Origin: Anisus vortex
Taxonomy: Eukaryota > Mollusca > Gastropoda > Planorbidae
Direction: 5' to 3'
DNA: 64,000 nt
NCBI GenBank assembly: GCA_949126835.1
Contig: OX421492.1
Coordinates: 41,278,498 to 41,342,497, forward strand
Shown: piece by piece, positions 22,555-34,759 of the stretch
Position numbering within the stretch: position 1 is the stretch's first letter
Layout of the letters: each line of letters begins with the position of its first letter
Notes under the pieces: model-generated
Databases searched by the model: none
The model's input: only the letters and a program-made list of their open reading frames with translations
Told to the model about the DNA's origin: nothing
Position numbers and translations under genes: made by a program

Positions 22555-24240
22555 AAAGAAAGCAACCACGCTTTCTTTAACCACATTTCCCTGAAATTTG
22601 TTGGAAATATTTTAAACACTCCTTTAACAAGAACTGAAATAAATTGGCGAAAACTGTTTTTCACCCAAAACTTCAGTCCCTCTAAAAAAAAGTCACGTGA
22701 AGGAGAGAAATAGAATCAGAAAGAGAAGGAGTGATTGGGAGAAAGAAGAGAAAAAAAAAAAAGAATATATATATACAATTATTTATATTCCATTTCAATG
22801 ATTGCTCATTAATTTAATGGTTTTTACTTGACAAACTTGGAGAATCTGAGAAGTGTAGAGTGTAGAGAAAGTAGCTACAAGGGTTTGGGGGGTTGTTCAT
22901 ATCCGACGTCACTCAATTTGGAAGATTCTTCACTTAAACACTTTAATTTACCCTTAACCCAAACATCCTCCACAAACACAAACAACTTTAAATAGATGTT
23001 ATTATAAGTAGTATTTGCAATGTATAAACGGAATGATACATTTATCCAACTTTTCCATCTCCCCCAAGACGACGAAAGCTTCATTACAAACAGACCTAGC
23101 TTTGAATACTTACATTGACTTTACATTCTTTCAATTGACTGACTTTATATTATTACATCACTCTATCACTCTACCCGGTCAGCCATATGGCCCCACGTAA
23201 TGGTGGGCTGGACTAACGGACAGCCACGAAGCAGTTCATCACAAGTATTGGACTTGTTGTCTAGACCTTACAAACCATACCACTTTAGAACAAAGAAGAA
23301 AAAGATATTGTCACACTCGTTCGTCGCAGTCTCCCTCCCCTTCCCCACATACACACCGTTTCTCATTATTTCGCAAAGCTGCCTAAGCTTTTTTTTTCTT
23401 TTTTGTCTGCAGCAGATTCATAAAAATGACTGAGTTTTAACCAACAGTTAAAAGAAATAATAACAAAAGGAAAAGTTAATTATGTAAAATCTAGTTTGCA
23501 AAAATTTTGTTCATTGTTTATTATAAAGACTACAATTAAAAGTAACAATTTTCGACTGTGGTATAAAGAGAAACCCAATACAAAACTATATTTTAATTCT
23601 AGTAAAATCTATTTGATAACTAGGAACTTTCTAAAAAGATTTTTTTTAGATTTCAACTACAGCAACAAATATTTCATGCTAATTTGTTCACAAGCTTTAA
23701 GGTTATAAAAATACGAGTTTTCCAAAATAAAATAAGAAAACAAACAAAAAACAACAACAAAAAAACAAAAGCAATGGGAAAAATCGAGAAAGACAAAACG
23801 GAACCAGAGAGTATGTCGTTCTAGTGAATTGTCACGAAGACCGCTCTGTGTCACAAAATATCAACACACTTTGCTCTCTCTCTATTATATAGTTCAGTGA
23901 TAATAGCCAACCCTGTATACAAAAAAACAAAACAAAAAAAAACAACACAACAATTTGACATGAACCAAACTAAAAGATACAGTCAACTTCATTTTCTCAT
24001 TCAACAGATGTGTCACCAGACTCGTCAGGAAGGTCGCTTTTTTCCCGAGATAAAATCACATCCGTTCTTCCTCGGTTCTTTCTGGGGAAAGCAGGAAGTG
24101 GGCGTGGCCTGGACATTTCCGTGAGAGCCTCAAACTCTTCCCCCATCCCTTTCCTCCCTCCATCATCCACATAATGAGAGTCGGTGACAAAATGAATCCA
24201 GAATGTATAGTGCAAATTATCATTCTTATTTACATCAACA
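22555..24240. other. no gene seen
   Basis: AT-rich sequence with a short TA run (~22766) and A-rich patches. Several 60-77 codon frames lack domains or codon signal. Nothing else is recognised. Confidence 0.5.
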
Positions 24241-24244
24241 TTTT

Positions 24245-24610
24245 ATTGGGCTAGTTCAGCGTGCGTTCTTTGGCTAGTTTTGTGTATTTTGTTTGGCTAG
24301 TTTTGTGTATTTTTAGCTAGTTTTTTAAAATGGATTTTAGCTAATTTTGTGTATTTTAAAGCTAGTTTTGTGTATTTTGTTTGGTTAGTATTTGTATTTT
24401 TTAGCTTGTTTTTTTTTTGGTATTGTTTTTAGCTAGTTTTGTGTATTTTTAAGCTAGTTTTGTGTATTTTGTTTGGCTAGTATTTGTATTTTTTTTAGCT
24501 AGTTTTCTGTATTGGTTCTATCTAGTTTTGTGTATTTTTAAGATAGTTTTGTGTATTTAATTTTTGTTTGGCTAATTTGCCATTTTTTTTTTGGCTAGTT
24601 TTGTATAGAT
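24245..24610. repeat. degenerate GCTAGTTTTGTGTATTTT tandem repeat
   Basis: About a dozen imperfect copies of a 20-30 bp unit built on GCTAGTTTTGTGTATTTT, with variable T-rich spacers. Old and diverged compared with the other arrays. Confidence 0.75.
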
Positions 24611-24960
24611 CTTTTTCATTTGTCTATTTGTACGTATTTTGTTAAACCACAATATACTAAAGTCTAAAGTTTGCTATTTTTTTTCTTCAGGTACACATAT
24701 TTTGTATTTAATGGCCCACTTCATTTCTTCTTTTTCAAAGACCACCATTAAATACGTTTGCTTCGAGCAATATTTTTTTCAAAACCTTCTTCGTCCATGG
24801 AACAATTGAACAACAAAACGATACGAAAATAATTTGTAATAAATTAAAGTTAAAACTTGTAGCAATAAACAGGGCACCACGGAAACAATCAGTCTATTTC
24901 TTTTTTAATCAACAACAACAAAACAAACACTCTGTTTTTTGGGGTCAACCATCAACAATC
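24611..24960. other. no gene seen
   Basis: AT-rich unique sequence between two tandem repeats; nothing supported. Confidence 0.5.
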
Positions 24961-24961
24961 T

Positions 24962-25190
24962 TTCGCGCTTCTGGACTAGGTCTATATTTTAGTGCTTTTG
25001 GACTATGTCTATATTTAAGTGCTTTTGGGCTAGATCTATATTTGAGTGATTCTGGGCTAGGTCTATATTTTAGTGATTCTGGGCTAGGTCTATAATTTAT
25101 TGATTCTGGACTAGGTCTATATTTTAGTGCTTCTATTCTAGGTCTATATTTTAGTGCTTCTGGACTAGGTCTATATTTTAGTGCTTGGAA
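24962..25190 (-). repeat. 27-bp minisatellite that keeps frame on the minus strand
   Basis: Eight to nine 27-bp units; on the minus strand they translate as a 9-residue repeat of the form ALKYRPSPE inside a 94-codon frame (25229-24945). All units keep 27-bp length and no unit contains a stop in this frame. There is no signal peptide, domain or clear splice context, so I treat it as a minisatellite and not as a gene. Confidence 0.7.
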
Positions 25191-25229
25191 TACAAATAAA
25201 CGTTCATAATTTGTTGCAACTGGCAGCAA

Positions 25230-25746
25230 AACACTGATCTATAAATAGAGTAGATTAGGCACACGAAAGTACGGAAGTTTATTTTTTTATTCCAAGCGCT
25301 CGCCATTTTGAATGATCACCACTGATCTTTAAAAAAATATATTCCCCGAACTTTAAATACATAGCAGACGACCATCACTTCCTCGTGGTTAAATAATCAC
25401 TGAATTTAAAATGAACAAAAAATAATATTTAAATCAATAATCAACTGGAATTTAAAAAAAAACATTAGTAGATATAATTTATAGAACTAGATTGTCTGCT
25501 TTCTTATTAAAAGCCTTTTGGTTTTCTAAAAGTGCAGATCTCAAGTGTCTCTAAGTAAAACTACATTTGCATAATATTTGTTCTAATTATAGATGCTATT
25601 ATCCTGTTTGAATTGTATTTGGCCTACTGACCTATATTGATCAGTGAAAAACTAGTAAAATTAAAATGGCGGCTATGTAGTTTCCGCTTACCTCACTTTG
25701 CACTAACAAATTTATTAAGGAGGTTCTATCCATTATTTTTATAGAT
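25230..25746. other. no gene seen
   Basis: AT-rich unique sequence; nothing supported. Confidence 0.5.
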
Positions 25747-26039
25747 CAGTGCTGCATAAATTCCGGAAAGTTATTATGGTTTTTAAAGCCCTAATCAAGA
25801 ACAAATTATGCGCCCTCATGAAGTGCCTTCGGCGGGGAGTTAGGTTTAAAGCATACTTTCCTATTTTCTAAGTCAACTTAAATAAAGTAGGCCTACCTTT
25901 CGCCTTTCATTAACTAGTAATGTATCTGCTATTGCTAGTAGCGCGCAGAAATTCTAAACTTTAATTTAGTTTATATAATTAAATCCCCATATTAAACAAA
26001 TTTTCAATTATGCCTTCTCTCAAAATTATGCCGGCCCTG
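25747..26039. mobile_element. possible degraded MITE with CAGGGCCGGCATAA-type ends
   Basis: Left CAGTGCTGCATAAATT and right end (reverse complement) CAGGGCCGGCATAATTTT align with a few mismatches, like inverted ends of an old hAT-type MITE. No target duplication can be made out, so this is tentative. Confidence 0.3.
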
Positions 26040-26139
26040 ATTTAGTGATATCCAGAATTCAGAAACCTCGTCTTTGAAAAAAAATATTCTTAGGCTAAAA
26101 CAAAACTATGACAATATCCAATGACATATCTCCTGATGA

Positions 26140-26275
26140 CATTTGAGATGTCTTGGTATAACACCATTTTAATTACTGATATCTTGGTATAACACCATTT
26201 TAATTACTGATATCTTGGTATAACACCATTTTAATTACGGATGTCTTAGAAACACCATTTCAATAACTGATGACA
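26140..26275. repeat. 33-36 bp tandem repeat, four copies
   Basis: Units of the form ATCTTGGTATAACACCATTTTAATTACTG; the last copy is shortened. Confidence 0.8.
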
Positions 26276-26771
26276 TATAACAGTTTTGGGTACATGTTTG
26301 TTTATGTTTTTCTCTTTTTGGCTACAAATATTTACAAAAATAGCTAATTGTACGTGCTTTTTTTTAAATGTATATATTGATAGGGGATAAGTGTATTGAT
26401 ATAAGTATATATATAAGTATAAGTATTTATTGAATACAACTACCGGGCTTCCTTTATGAATAGTTTAATAGCGGACTTTGATGATTTAATTATTTGAAGA
26501 AAAAAAAAAAAATTTTAATCTTACACCATAGGAAGTAAAAAAAGCTACAAGATTGTGTGTGATATCTTTCTAAATGATCACTCGATGAACACTTTAGTTG
26601 TAGTCTACAAGTAGTCTGTCTATTATTAGAAGAAGCTTCATGTTATTTACATTTTATAACAAGTAATGTATAGAGTTCATAGTTAGTTAGTTCATGCTTT
26701 AGTCATCAGTCAATCAAAACTTAAGAGAAAATTTTTAAGTTAATCATTATTTCATTGTCCATGGTTTAGGC
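26276..26771. other. no gene seen
   Basis: AT-rich sequence with a short ATAAGTATATAT run near 26400; nothing else supported. Confidence 0.5.
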
Positions 26772-27009
26772 CAGGGATCGGCAACCTAAGGACGCGTGCC
26801 AGACTAGGCACGCAGAACGATTTTCAGTGGCACGCGAGAGACCTCCAAGAATAATTATTGTTTAATGCAAGTGAAAACAACGTATGTCAGTATAATTAGT
26901 GGGTGCTGCATGTTGAACTACATGGGAATCACACTGGACGTCGACTGTTTTAGTTCAGGAATGTTTGTTTGCAAAGCTCTCATCATTGTGATTGAAATAA
27001 AAAAAAAAA

Positions 27010-27047
<38 letters not shown>

Positions 27048-28318
27048 GTTACTTATATAGCGCTTCTATCCATGCTATTTTAGCATGCTCAGTGCGCTCT
27101 GTAAACACAATGCTGCCTGCTGGCGCAAATATGTTTACAGGCCCAAAACTCCTGCAGGGCGACAGGGATCCGCCGATGGTCGGGCTAGAACCCGCGACGT
27201 GTCAGTTGGTTTTTGAATCTATTGTTAAGATTTTATAGTTTCTCAAGTCTCTTCTAGAAGAAAGTGATACGGAGTATTGGATATATTCGTTTCTTGTCTG
27301 GAAGCAATTAAGATGTATCTTTATGGAAAAAAATACTTCCGGTACTGGATGAGAAGAACTGACTGTTTAAGCCGATGTTTCTGAATGACATGGCGACACG
27401 TTTCAGTGAGTTAAACTTCCATTTACAAGACGAGACGAAAACCACTTGAAGTGTTGGGTCACTGTAATGGATTTGCATTGAAACTGGACATATCTTTCCG
27501 TGAAATCAATTTCAAAACATTTAACTCTTTCCCTAATTTAAGGCAAATTAAGATAGTTGTGCATTTTCAGAAGTAGGCCTACACTAGTTATATTAAAACA
27601 ATTAACTCGTTTGGCAACACTAGCATCAAACTTTAGGATTTAATTGAAGATAATTAAACCGTTCTCTTTACATTAATATTTCGAATGTTTCTTTTTTGTT
27701 TCCTTTCAAAAAAATAAATAGCTTACAATTTATAATTCTAAAATCTAAAATGATCAAATTACAAAAGATAGTTCATAATTATATATATATGTATATTATT
27801 TGACTAAAGAATGTATCTGTACATTTTAAATTTTACAATAACTACTCAGTTTGTGTGATTACTACGCATCTCTTCCGCTTAATTGTAGTGGTATTTAATA
27901 TTTGTATCAATGACTTTGTGTTTAATAATATGTTAGCGTAAATCTCAATTACGCTGAGATCAAACTATAAAGACTATATAGCTTTTACTAAAATAATATC
28001 TTGACAACTAAATTCAAATGTTGATAACTATTAATGTGTCAGTTAAGTAATGAAATTGTGTATTAGCTATAAATGAATTTTTTTTTTTAAAGATGATAAT
28101 AACTAACAGGTTAATTTGTTATTAAATATAAAACGCTTTATTAATGATGTTCTCTATTACGCTACTTTTATTTTGGTCTTGGTCTTGCTACGGTATTAAA
28201 TACATTTTCTTATAAAAAAATAATATAGTTGAGCAGTTTGACTTTCACGCTGTTGGCACGCTGAATGATTCAAAAATCATAGTTTGGCACACTGTAAGCA
28301 AAAAGTGGCCGACCCCTG
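26772..28318. mobile_element. 1.5-kb non-autonomous hAT-like element
   Basis: Left end CAGGGATCGGCAACC and right end GGCCGACCCCTG are hAT-type inverted termini. The flanks GTTTAGGC and GTTAAGGC match at 7 of 8 bases, consistent with an aged 8-bp duplication. Subterminal GCGTGCCAGACTAGGCACGC and GTTGGCACGCTGAATGATTC relate it to the 191-bp MITEs at 22356, 53386 and 55891, so this is a longer member of that family. No transposase frame remains. The interior has a 45-bp poly-A-rich tract (~26999-27044) followed by GTTACTTATATAGCGCTTCTATCC, probably another repeat inserted inside. Confidence 0.6.
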
Positions 28319-28564
28319 GTTAAGGCCATTATAGTCTTGTTGTTTTTTTTATCCACTTGATTTCACTTTGTGTAAAGTCAAGAGCGTATAGACTATTTTG
28401 ATTCACAGTGCCAGTAAACAATACCTGAAGAATTATGTGGCCATCACAATATCTAGACGCCTTTATTTTTGCCCCGACTCATGTCTTATCTCCAGATTGG
28501 ACACACTATGAAACACGAGTCAGGTTGAAGACATATTTAGGACAATAGTTTGGGAAAATTAAAG

Positions 28565-28690
28565 TTATTGGGACCAAGTTCTGGCCACACAATGCCCTAG
28601 TATGCCATGGCCATACAAACTGGTAAAAGCAGCTTCACCGTTCTACTGATCAATTTGGTCGGACGTGGTTGCTTTACTTCACTAGACTGC
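28565..28690 (+). mobile_element. SINE 3' fragment
   Basis: CTGGCCACACAATGCCCTAGTA, then CATGGCCATACAAACTGGTAAAA and TCACCGTTCTACTGATCAATTTGGTC match the core and tail of the 34431 SINE. The tRNA-like head is missing. Confidence 0.65.
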
Positions 28691-28909
28691 ATTGGTAATA
28701 AACACTTACTATGGCCTATGTTATTATTGTACGAAGAGGTATAGAAACCATTGAAATCGAACACAGTTCTATAGGTCTATGAAGTTCACAAGTTATATTG
28801 GCCGCGATATACGAGGAAATGGTGTGCTCTACACGGTACAATTGCAATTTTTTTTTTCAAATTGATAACAGACACCCCAAAAGTTACCGGTAAATTTAAA
28901 GTATTCCTT

Positions 28910-29170
28910 TCATGCAATTCTGGTTTATGGCGAAAGTGAGGCAGAAATCACAAGTTTTCATGACCGCGACATTCAAGGTAATTGTGTGGCCAGCACGTGC
29001 CCAACCAAATTTACGTTTCTCCAGCTATAGTCAAATACCCTTAGAGTTGCGTAGACTTAACAAATCCCTCCCATTCCCGAAAAAGACAATGACGTGAACT
29101 TGAATTCGAACCGTGGACCTTCGGCAATACAAATGCGTTGACGTTGCCGCTTGACTACCGTATCTCATAA
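28910..29170 (-). mobile_element. SINE, near full-length, minus strand, diverged
   Basis: On the minus strand: tRNA-like head with B box GGTTCGAATTC (~29104-29114), a family-specific body, then GTGCTGGCCACACAATTACC and TCGCGGTCATGAAAACTTGTG, i.e. the same core as the other SINEs with more substitutions. A 61-codon plus-strand frame here (28912-29097) is only the antisense of this SINE. Confidence 0.6.
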
Positions 29171-29224
29171 ATTTCCCGGTAGACAATGAAATTGTATTAA
29201 AAATAACCTGTAGTCAACTACTAA

Positions 29225-29310
29225 ATCAATCTGACCTTGTTAGATTTGAACCCGATACCATTAGAATGGTAGATGAGAGCTGTGTAACTTAACAACCGCT
29301 TAACAACGAA
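29225..29310 (-). mobile_element. possible second SINE head, minus strand
   Basis: The minus strand reads AGCGGTTGTTAAGTTACACA, then CGGGTTCAAATC, a plausible tRNA-like A/B box pair. No SINE core follows it, so this is weak. Confidence 0.3.
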
Positions 29311-29590
29311 ATTCCTTAATGAGCACAGACAAAAGGCCTATGGTTGTAACAGGTTCGTCGTTTTTCCACTATGAATGGAAGGCTGACTTGTCAAATCTAA
29401 AGACAGAGATTGTTTTGGTAGAGTAAAAATCTGGAGAGAGACCATGAATGTATTTCGTTGCTTTCGGTTATGAGGGCTTAGGCATAGTCTATTTACCATA
29501 GTTGATGTTGTGAATTTAATTGAGTTATGTATTTATAGACTGCTTACATGTAAAAAACAACAACATCGGATTACTCTACAACACCACAGT

Positions 29591-29680
29591 CGGCTGTGCA
29601 TTGTACTGGCCACACAAACTCCTAGTATGCCGTGGCCACCAGCCCTATGGATTAATATAGTCCGACGGGGATACTTTACA
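29591..29680 (+). mobile_element. SINE 3' fragment
   Basis: TGTACTGGCCACACAAACTCCTAG, CCGTGGCCACC and AGCCCTATGGATTAATATAGTCCGACGGGGATACTTTAC match the SINE core and tail; the segment between core and tail (AGAAACTGGT...) has been lost. Confidence 0.6.
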
Positions 29681-29786
29681 TTTTTTTTTTACTTCAACAC
29701 CACACCGGGAGTGTGCAACAGGCGGCCCGCGGGCCACAACACGGTCAGCAAAGAATTTTAATGGGGCAATCAAAGAGCTTCTACCG

Positions 29787-31938
29787 AAAGTTTTAACAAA
29801 GTAATTGTATTAAAAATGTAATAAAACCTTATTGTATCAAAGTTTTAACAAAGTAATTGTATTAAAAATGTAATAAAACCTTATTGTATCAAAGTTTTAA
29901 CAAAGTAATTGTATTAAAAATGTAATAAAACCTTATTGTATCAAAGTTTTAACAAAGTAATTGTATTAAAAATGTAATAAAACCTTATTGTATCAAAGTT
30001 TTAACAAAGTAATTGTATTAAAAATGTAATAAAACCTTATTGTATCAAAGTTTTAACAAAGTAATTGTATTAAAAATGTAATAAAACCTTATTGTATCAA
30101 AGTTTTAACAAAGTAATTGTATTAAAAATGTAATATAACCTTATTGTATCAAAGTTTTAACAAAGTAATTGTATTAAAAATGTAATAAAACCTTATTGTA
30201 TCAAAGTTTTAACAAAGTAATTGTGTTAAAAATGTAATGAAACCTTATTGTATCAAAGTTTTAACAAAGTAGGCCTAATTGTATTAAAAATGTAATAAAA
30301 CCTTATTGTATCAAAGTTTTAACAAAGTATTTGTATTAAAAATGTAATAAAACCTTATTGTATCAAAGTTTTAACAAAGTAATTGTATTAAAAATGTAAT
30401 AAAACCTTATTGTATCAAAGTTTTAACAAAGTAATTGTATTAAAAATGTAATAAAACCTTATTGTATCAAAGTTTTAACAAAGTAATTGTATTAAAAATG
30501 TAATAAAACCTTATTGTATCAAAGTTTTAACAAAGTAATTGTATTAAAAATGTAATAAAACCTTATTGTATCAAAGTTTTAACAAAGTAATTGTATTAAA
30601 AATGTAATAAAACCTTATTGTATCAAAGTTTTAACAAAGTAATTGTATTAAAAATGTAATAAAACCTTATTGTATCAAAGTTTTAACAAAGTAATTGTAT
30701 TAAAAATGTAATATAACCTTATTGTATCAAAGTTTTAACAAAGTAATTGTATTAAAAATGTAATAAAACCTTATTGTATCAAAGTTTTAACAAAGTAATT
30801 GTGTTAAAAATGTAATGAAACCTTATTGTATCAAAGTTTTAACAAAGTAGGCCTAATTGTATTAAAAATGTAATAAAACCTTATTGTATCAAAGTTTTAA
30901 CAAAGTATTTGTATTAAAAATGTAATAAAACCTTATTGTATCAAAGTTTTAACAAAGTAATTGTATTAAAAATGTAATAAAACCTTATTGTATCAAAGTT
31001 TTAACAAAGTAATTGTATTAAAAATGTAATAAAACCTTATTGTATCAAAGTTTTAACAAAGTAATTGTATTAAAAATGTAATAAAACCTTATTGTATCAA
31101 AGTTTTAACAAAGTAATTGTATTAAAAATGTAATAAAACCTTATTGTATCAAAGTTTTAACAAAGTAATTGTATTAAAAATGTAATAAAACCTTATTGTA
31201 TCAAAGTTTTAACAAAGTAATTGTATTAAAAATGTAATAAAACCTTATTGTATCAAAGTTTTAACAAAGTAATTGTATTAAAAATGTAATAAAACCTTAT
31301 TGTATCAAAGTTTTAACAAAGTAATTGTATTAAAAATGTAATAAAACCTTATTGTATCAAAGTTTTAACAAAGTAATTGTATTAAAAATGTAATAAAACC
31401 TTATTGTATCAAAGTTTTAACAAAGTAATTGTATTAAAAATGTAATAAAACCTTATTGTATCAAAGTTTTAACAAAGTAATTGTATTAAAAATGTAATAT
31501 AACCTTATTGTATCAAAGTTTTAACAAAGTAATTGTATTAAAAATGTAATAAAACCTTATTGTATCAAAGTTTTAACAAAGTAATTGTGTTAAAAATGTA
31601 ATGAAACCTTATTGTATCAAAGTTTTAACAAAGTAGGCCTAATTGTATTAAAAATGTAATAAAACCTTATTGTATCAAAGTTTTAACAAAGTATTTGTAT
31701 TAAAAATGTAATAAAACCTTATTGTATCAAAGTTTTAACAAAGTAATTGTATTAAAAATGTAATAAAACCTTATTGTATCAAAGTTTTAACAAAGTAATT
31801 GTATTAAAAATGTAATGAAACCTTATTGTATCAAAGTTTTAACAAAGTAATTGTATTAAAAATGTAATAAAACCTTATTGTATCAAAGTTTTAACAAAGT
31901 AATTGTATTAAAAATGTAATAAAATCTTATTGTATCAA
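29787..31938. repeat. 52-bp minisatellite array, about 41 copies
   Basis: Unit AAAGTTTTAACAAAGTAATT followed by GTATTAAAAATGTAATAAAACCTTATTGTATC (52 bp). A marker block (TATAACC variant, then GTGTT/AATGAAACC, then a 6-bp GGCCTA insertion, then TATTTG) occurs three times. The GTGTT marker lies at 30221, 30799 and 31585, i.e. 11 and 15 units apart (plus 6 bp), showing block duplication. The left flank has GGCGGCCCGCGGGCCACAAC, a motif common at hAT-type ends, so the array may have grown inside a MITE. Confidence 0.97.
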
Positions 31939-33935
31939 CTTCTTTGTGCTACCCAAATGACAAAAAATAGTCCGCATCCCTGCATTACACCATTACACCA
32001 TTCTTATATATATATGTTATATATATAAGCGTAGGACGCAATACATTTTCTTTTTCAAGAAAATGCTTTTATGATTTATAGTTTATATATATAATTTTAT
32101 AAACATAATTTAACACAGGTCTGATGGGTCGCCTGTGCCATCCGTCCATCCTTGGTTTTCTTTACTACGATGGCTATTTCTAAAACTAACACAAATAATA
32201 TTATATATTTATACGTCTGTTATCTTTGGGCGATTTCTTAACCCCTCCCCCATCCCCTTTTCTTTGTTTCTGTGTGTGTGTTTTGTCATGTTAATGGCGA
32301 CTCGGCCCTAGGTTTTATTAAGAAACCTGCAATGTGCATACACCGTCCTGCTGTTACCGTGGCAACCACCAAGCGTCAACCAGCCGACCGGCCAAGTTGA
32401 CACGTTGTTTACCTCGCCAGATAGAGTTTAATCTCAACAACACACAAACACACACACACACACAGCTAACAGTCTCCTTTCCTCATTCTTACATAACACT
32501 ATGCGACCACTGGACCTGGGGAGGTGGGGGAGGGGGTTTGGTGGATAGGGGAGTTTCATCCTCTTGAGATTGACAAGAGTATTATGTACTCATGGATCAC
32601 CGCGTAGCATTATAGTGTTCAAGACCTCAGCTGATTATGAAAAAGTTTGACTATACGAAATTGAATCCATTGAATTGAAGCTTGAACTGTCATCCAACTT
32701 GTACCTTTCTGAGGCCTTAATGGTTCGTTTCAAATTGTCATCAAAAAATGGTATTAAAAATAATGATTCCGGTTTGTAACAGTCTTCCTTTCTATTCCCC
32801 CACCCCGCCTCTCTACACTTCTAATTTCCAATTTCCTATACAAGTGTATGCCTCCCTCTCTTGTGCGTCTTACAATACATTAAGAGGCAGTTTGTGTTTG
32901 AGGTACTACACTGCCATCGTGTATAATGATGATGGCCATTTTGTTTTGCGCCTCTCAAATAAACTTCTTGAAGAGGAAGGTGTTCTAAATTCTAAAGTTT
33001 AAACTTTCCTTTAAAAAAGGACTCTTTTGTTTCAAATTCAATGTCGCTCAGTCTTGTTCATTTGTCTAATTGTGACACATTCACAGAAGCTAACCCCCAC
33101 TGACTTCTATTCGTGTCTCTCCGCACTGGAACTCTGAGTAGATAACTGTTCTAATGCACCTGACCTTGGTAATGCATCGACCTTAGTCTCGACAAGAGTA
33201 AAAATCTGTTTACAGCTGGCTTCAGCGCTATTAATCCCTTGGCCTCCATTTAAAATCTAACGTTGTTTCCTGGATGAGGACACGTATGAAACATATTAAA
33301 TTCTGTATTATGTATATCACTGAAGATGCAAGAAATACCAATCTATTTATAGCACACACACAGACACACACGCACATACAGTTGGGTCATTTTTTTCCCA
33401 CACAGAATAAAAGTAATTGTTCAGGATCTGCGTTTCACACTCCGCTCCCCCCACCCCCGCCCCCTCCACACCCCTTTTCCATTACACTATGGAAACATGG
33501 AGATAGGGAGAAGCCGGGGAGGGCATGGGGGGGGGGGCGGGCGAAGAATCCTCCCCCCTTATCACTTAAACATGGATATGATAATAGGCTTATCATTGGC
33601 GAGTGCACCAACCACACAGGAGGGAGGGGATGGGACGGGGGGGGGGGGGCAAAGAGATTAGTTTCTGACTCGTGCTGTATAGAGGGCGCTCGGTTCACGC
33701 GCTGTTTCATTAACTCCACCGATCTGGAGGTGTGTGTGTGAGGGGGGGGGGATGACGCTAGACAGCTTAGCCGTTAATACTGCCTTCTAAAAGTAGCACT
33801 GGTTGGAAATATGACGGTATGTGAATCTACATAGAAGGCCTACAAGTGGCCTGGCACTACAGTGTTCTATAATTTGGTTGAGATGTAGCAATTCTCAATT
33901 TTTCTTTAGAATGTATCACTTTGATATCGTTCGTT
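31939..33935. other. no gene seen; CA runs and poly-G tracts
   Basis: Unique sequence with short CA/GT runs (~32275, ~32440, ~33353, ~33730) and long G tracts (~33530, ~33638, ~33742). Frames of 77-155 codons cross these tracts on both strands and have no domains. Confidence 0.5.
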
Positions 33936-33942
33936 TTCTTCT

Positions 33943-34212
33943 AAAGGACGTAGCACTGCGATATTGCATAGTATACAAATTGTAGCACTGCGGTATTGCA
34001 TAGTATACAAATTGTAGCACTGCGGTATTGCATAGTATACAAATTGTAGCACTGCGGTATTGCATAGTATACAAATTGTAGCACTGCGGTATTGCATAGT
34101 AAACAAATTGTAGCACTCCGGTATTGCATAGTATACACATTGTAGCACTCCGGTATTGCATAGTATACACATTGTAGCACTGCGGTATTACACAGTATAC
34201 AAATTGTAGCAC
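33943..34212. repeat. 32-bp minisatellite, 8-9 copies
   Basis: Unit TGTAGCACTGCGGTATTGCA followed by TAGTATACAAAT. Because 32 is not a multiple of 3 the array is open in all three minus-strand frames, giving three overlapping frames that are not genes. Confidence 0.95.
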
Positions 34213-34430
34213 TAATTCTAGCGTTATTAATCAGTAGCTTTGTTTTTTTTTGTTTTTTTTTGTGGGGGAGGGGGGGGGGAGGTAGGTTTCTTTACATTCC
34301 AGGATAAAACTTAGCACTTTTATATCTAATCTTCTAAAATAGCTTGTCAAAGACATGACATGACCACTGTGTTATCCTGACAACTCTGTGCGTGGTAAAT
34401 ACAAAACATTACAACTCACTACAATGTGAT

Positions 34431-34706
34431 GGAGGGGGCGCGGTAGGCGAGTGACAGAGCATTCGACTGACGTACCAAAGGTTTAGAATTCGAATCCTGG
34501 TGAAGGCTCGGATTAGGTCACGGAACCGGAGGTTGTCCCTGAGTCTACCCCAGCTCTTGTGGGTTCCTGAGATTAGTTGGGGTAAAGCAAAGGCGGCTGG
34601 GCATTGTGATGGCCACACATCCCCTTGTATGCCGTGGCCAGAGAAACGGGTGAACGGTGCTTCACCGGCCCTATGATCAATTTGATCTGACGGGTAGTTT
34701 ACTTTG
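34431..34706 (+). mobile_element. tRNA-derived SINE, full-length copy
   Basis: Head with an A-box-like GTAGGCGAGTG and B box (AATTCGAATCC, ~34489), body TTGTCCCTGAGTCTACCCC, core GATGGCCACACATCCCCTTGTA and GCCGTGGCCAGAGAAACGGG, tail ATCAATTTGATCTGACGGG. The flanks CTACAATGTGAT (34419-34430) and CTACATTGTGAT (34707-34718) form a 12-bp duplication with one mismatch. Best-preserved member of the family in the window. Confidence 0.85.
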
Positions 34707-34759
34707 CTACATTGTGATAGGGTAACAGACAAATCTTTTACTTCAATAACTTACTAGAA

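Noticed and set aside
33906..34212. Three overlapping minus-strand frames of 79-98 codons
   Set aside because: A 32-bp repeat opens all three frames; a protein would not be kept in three frames at once.
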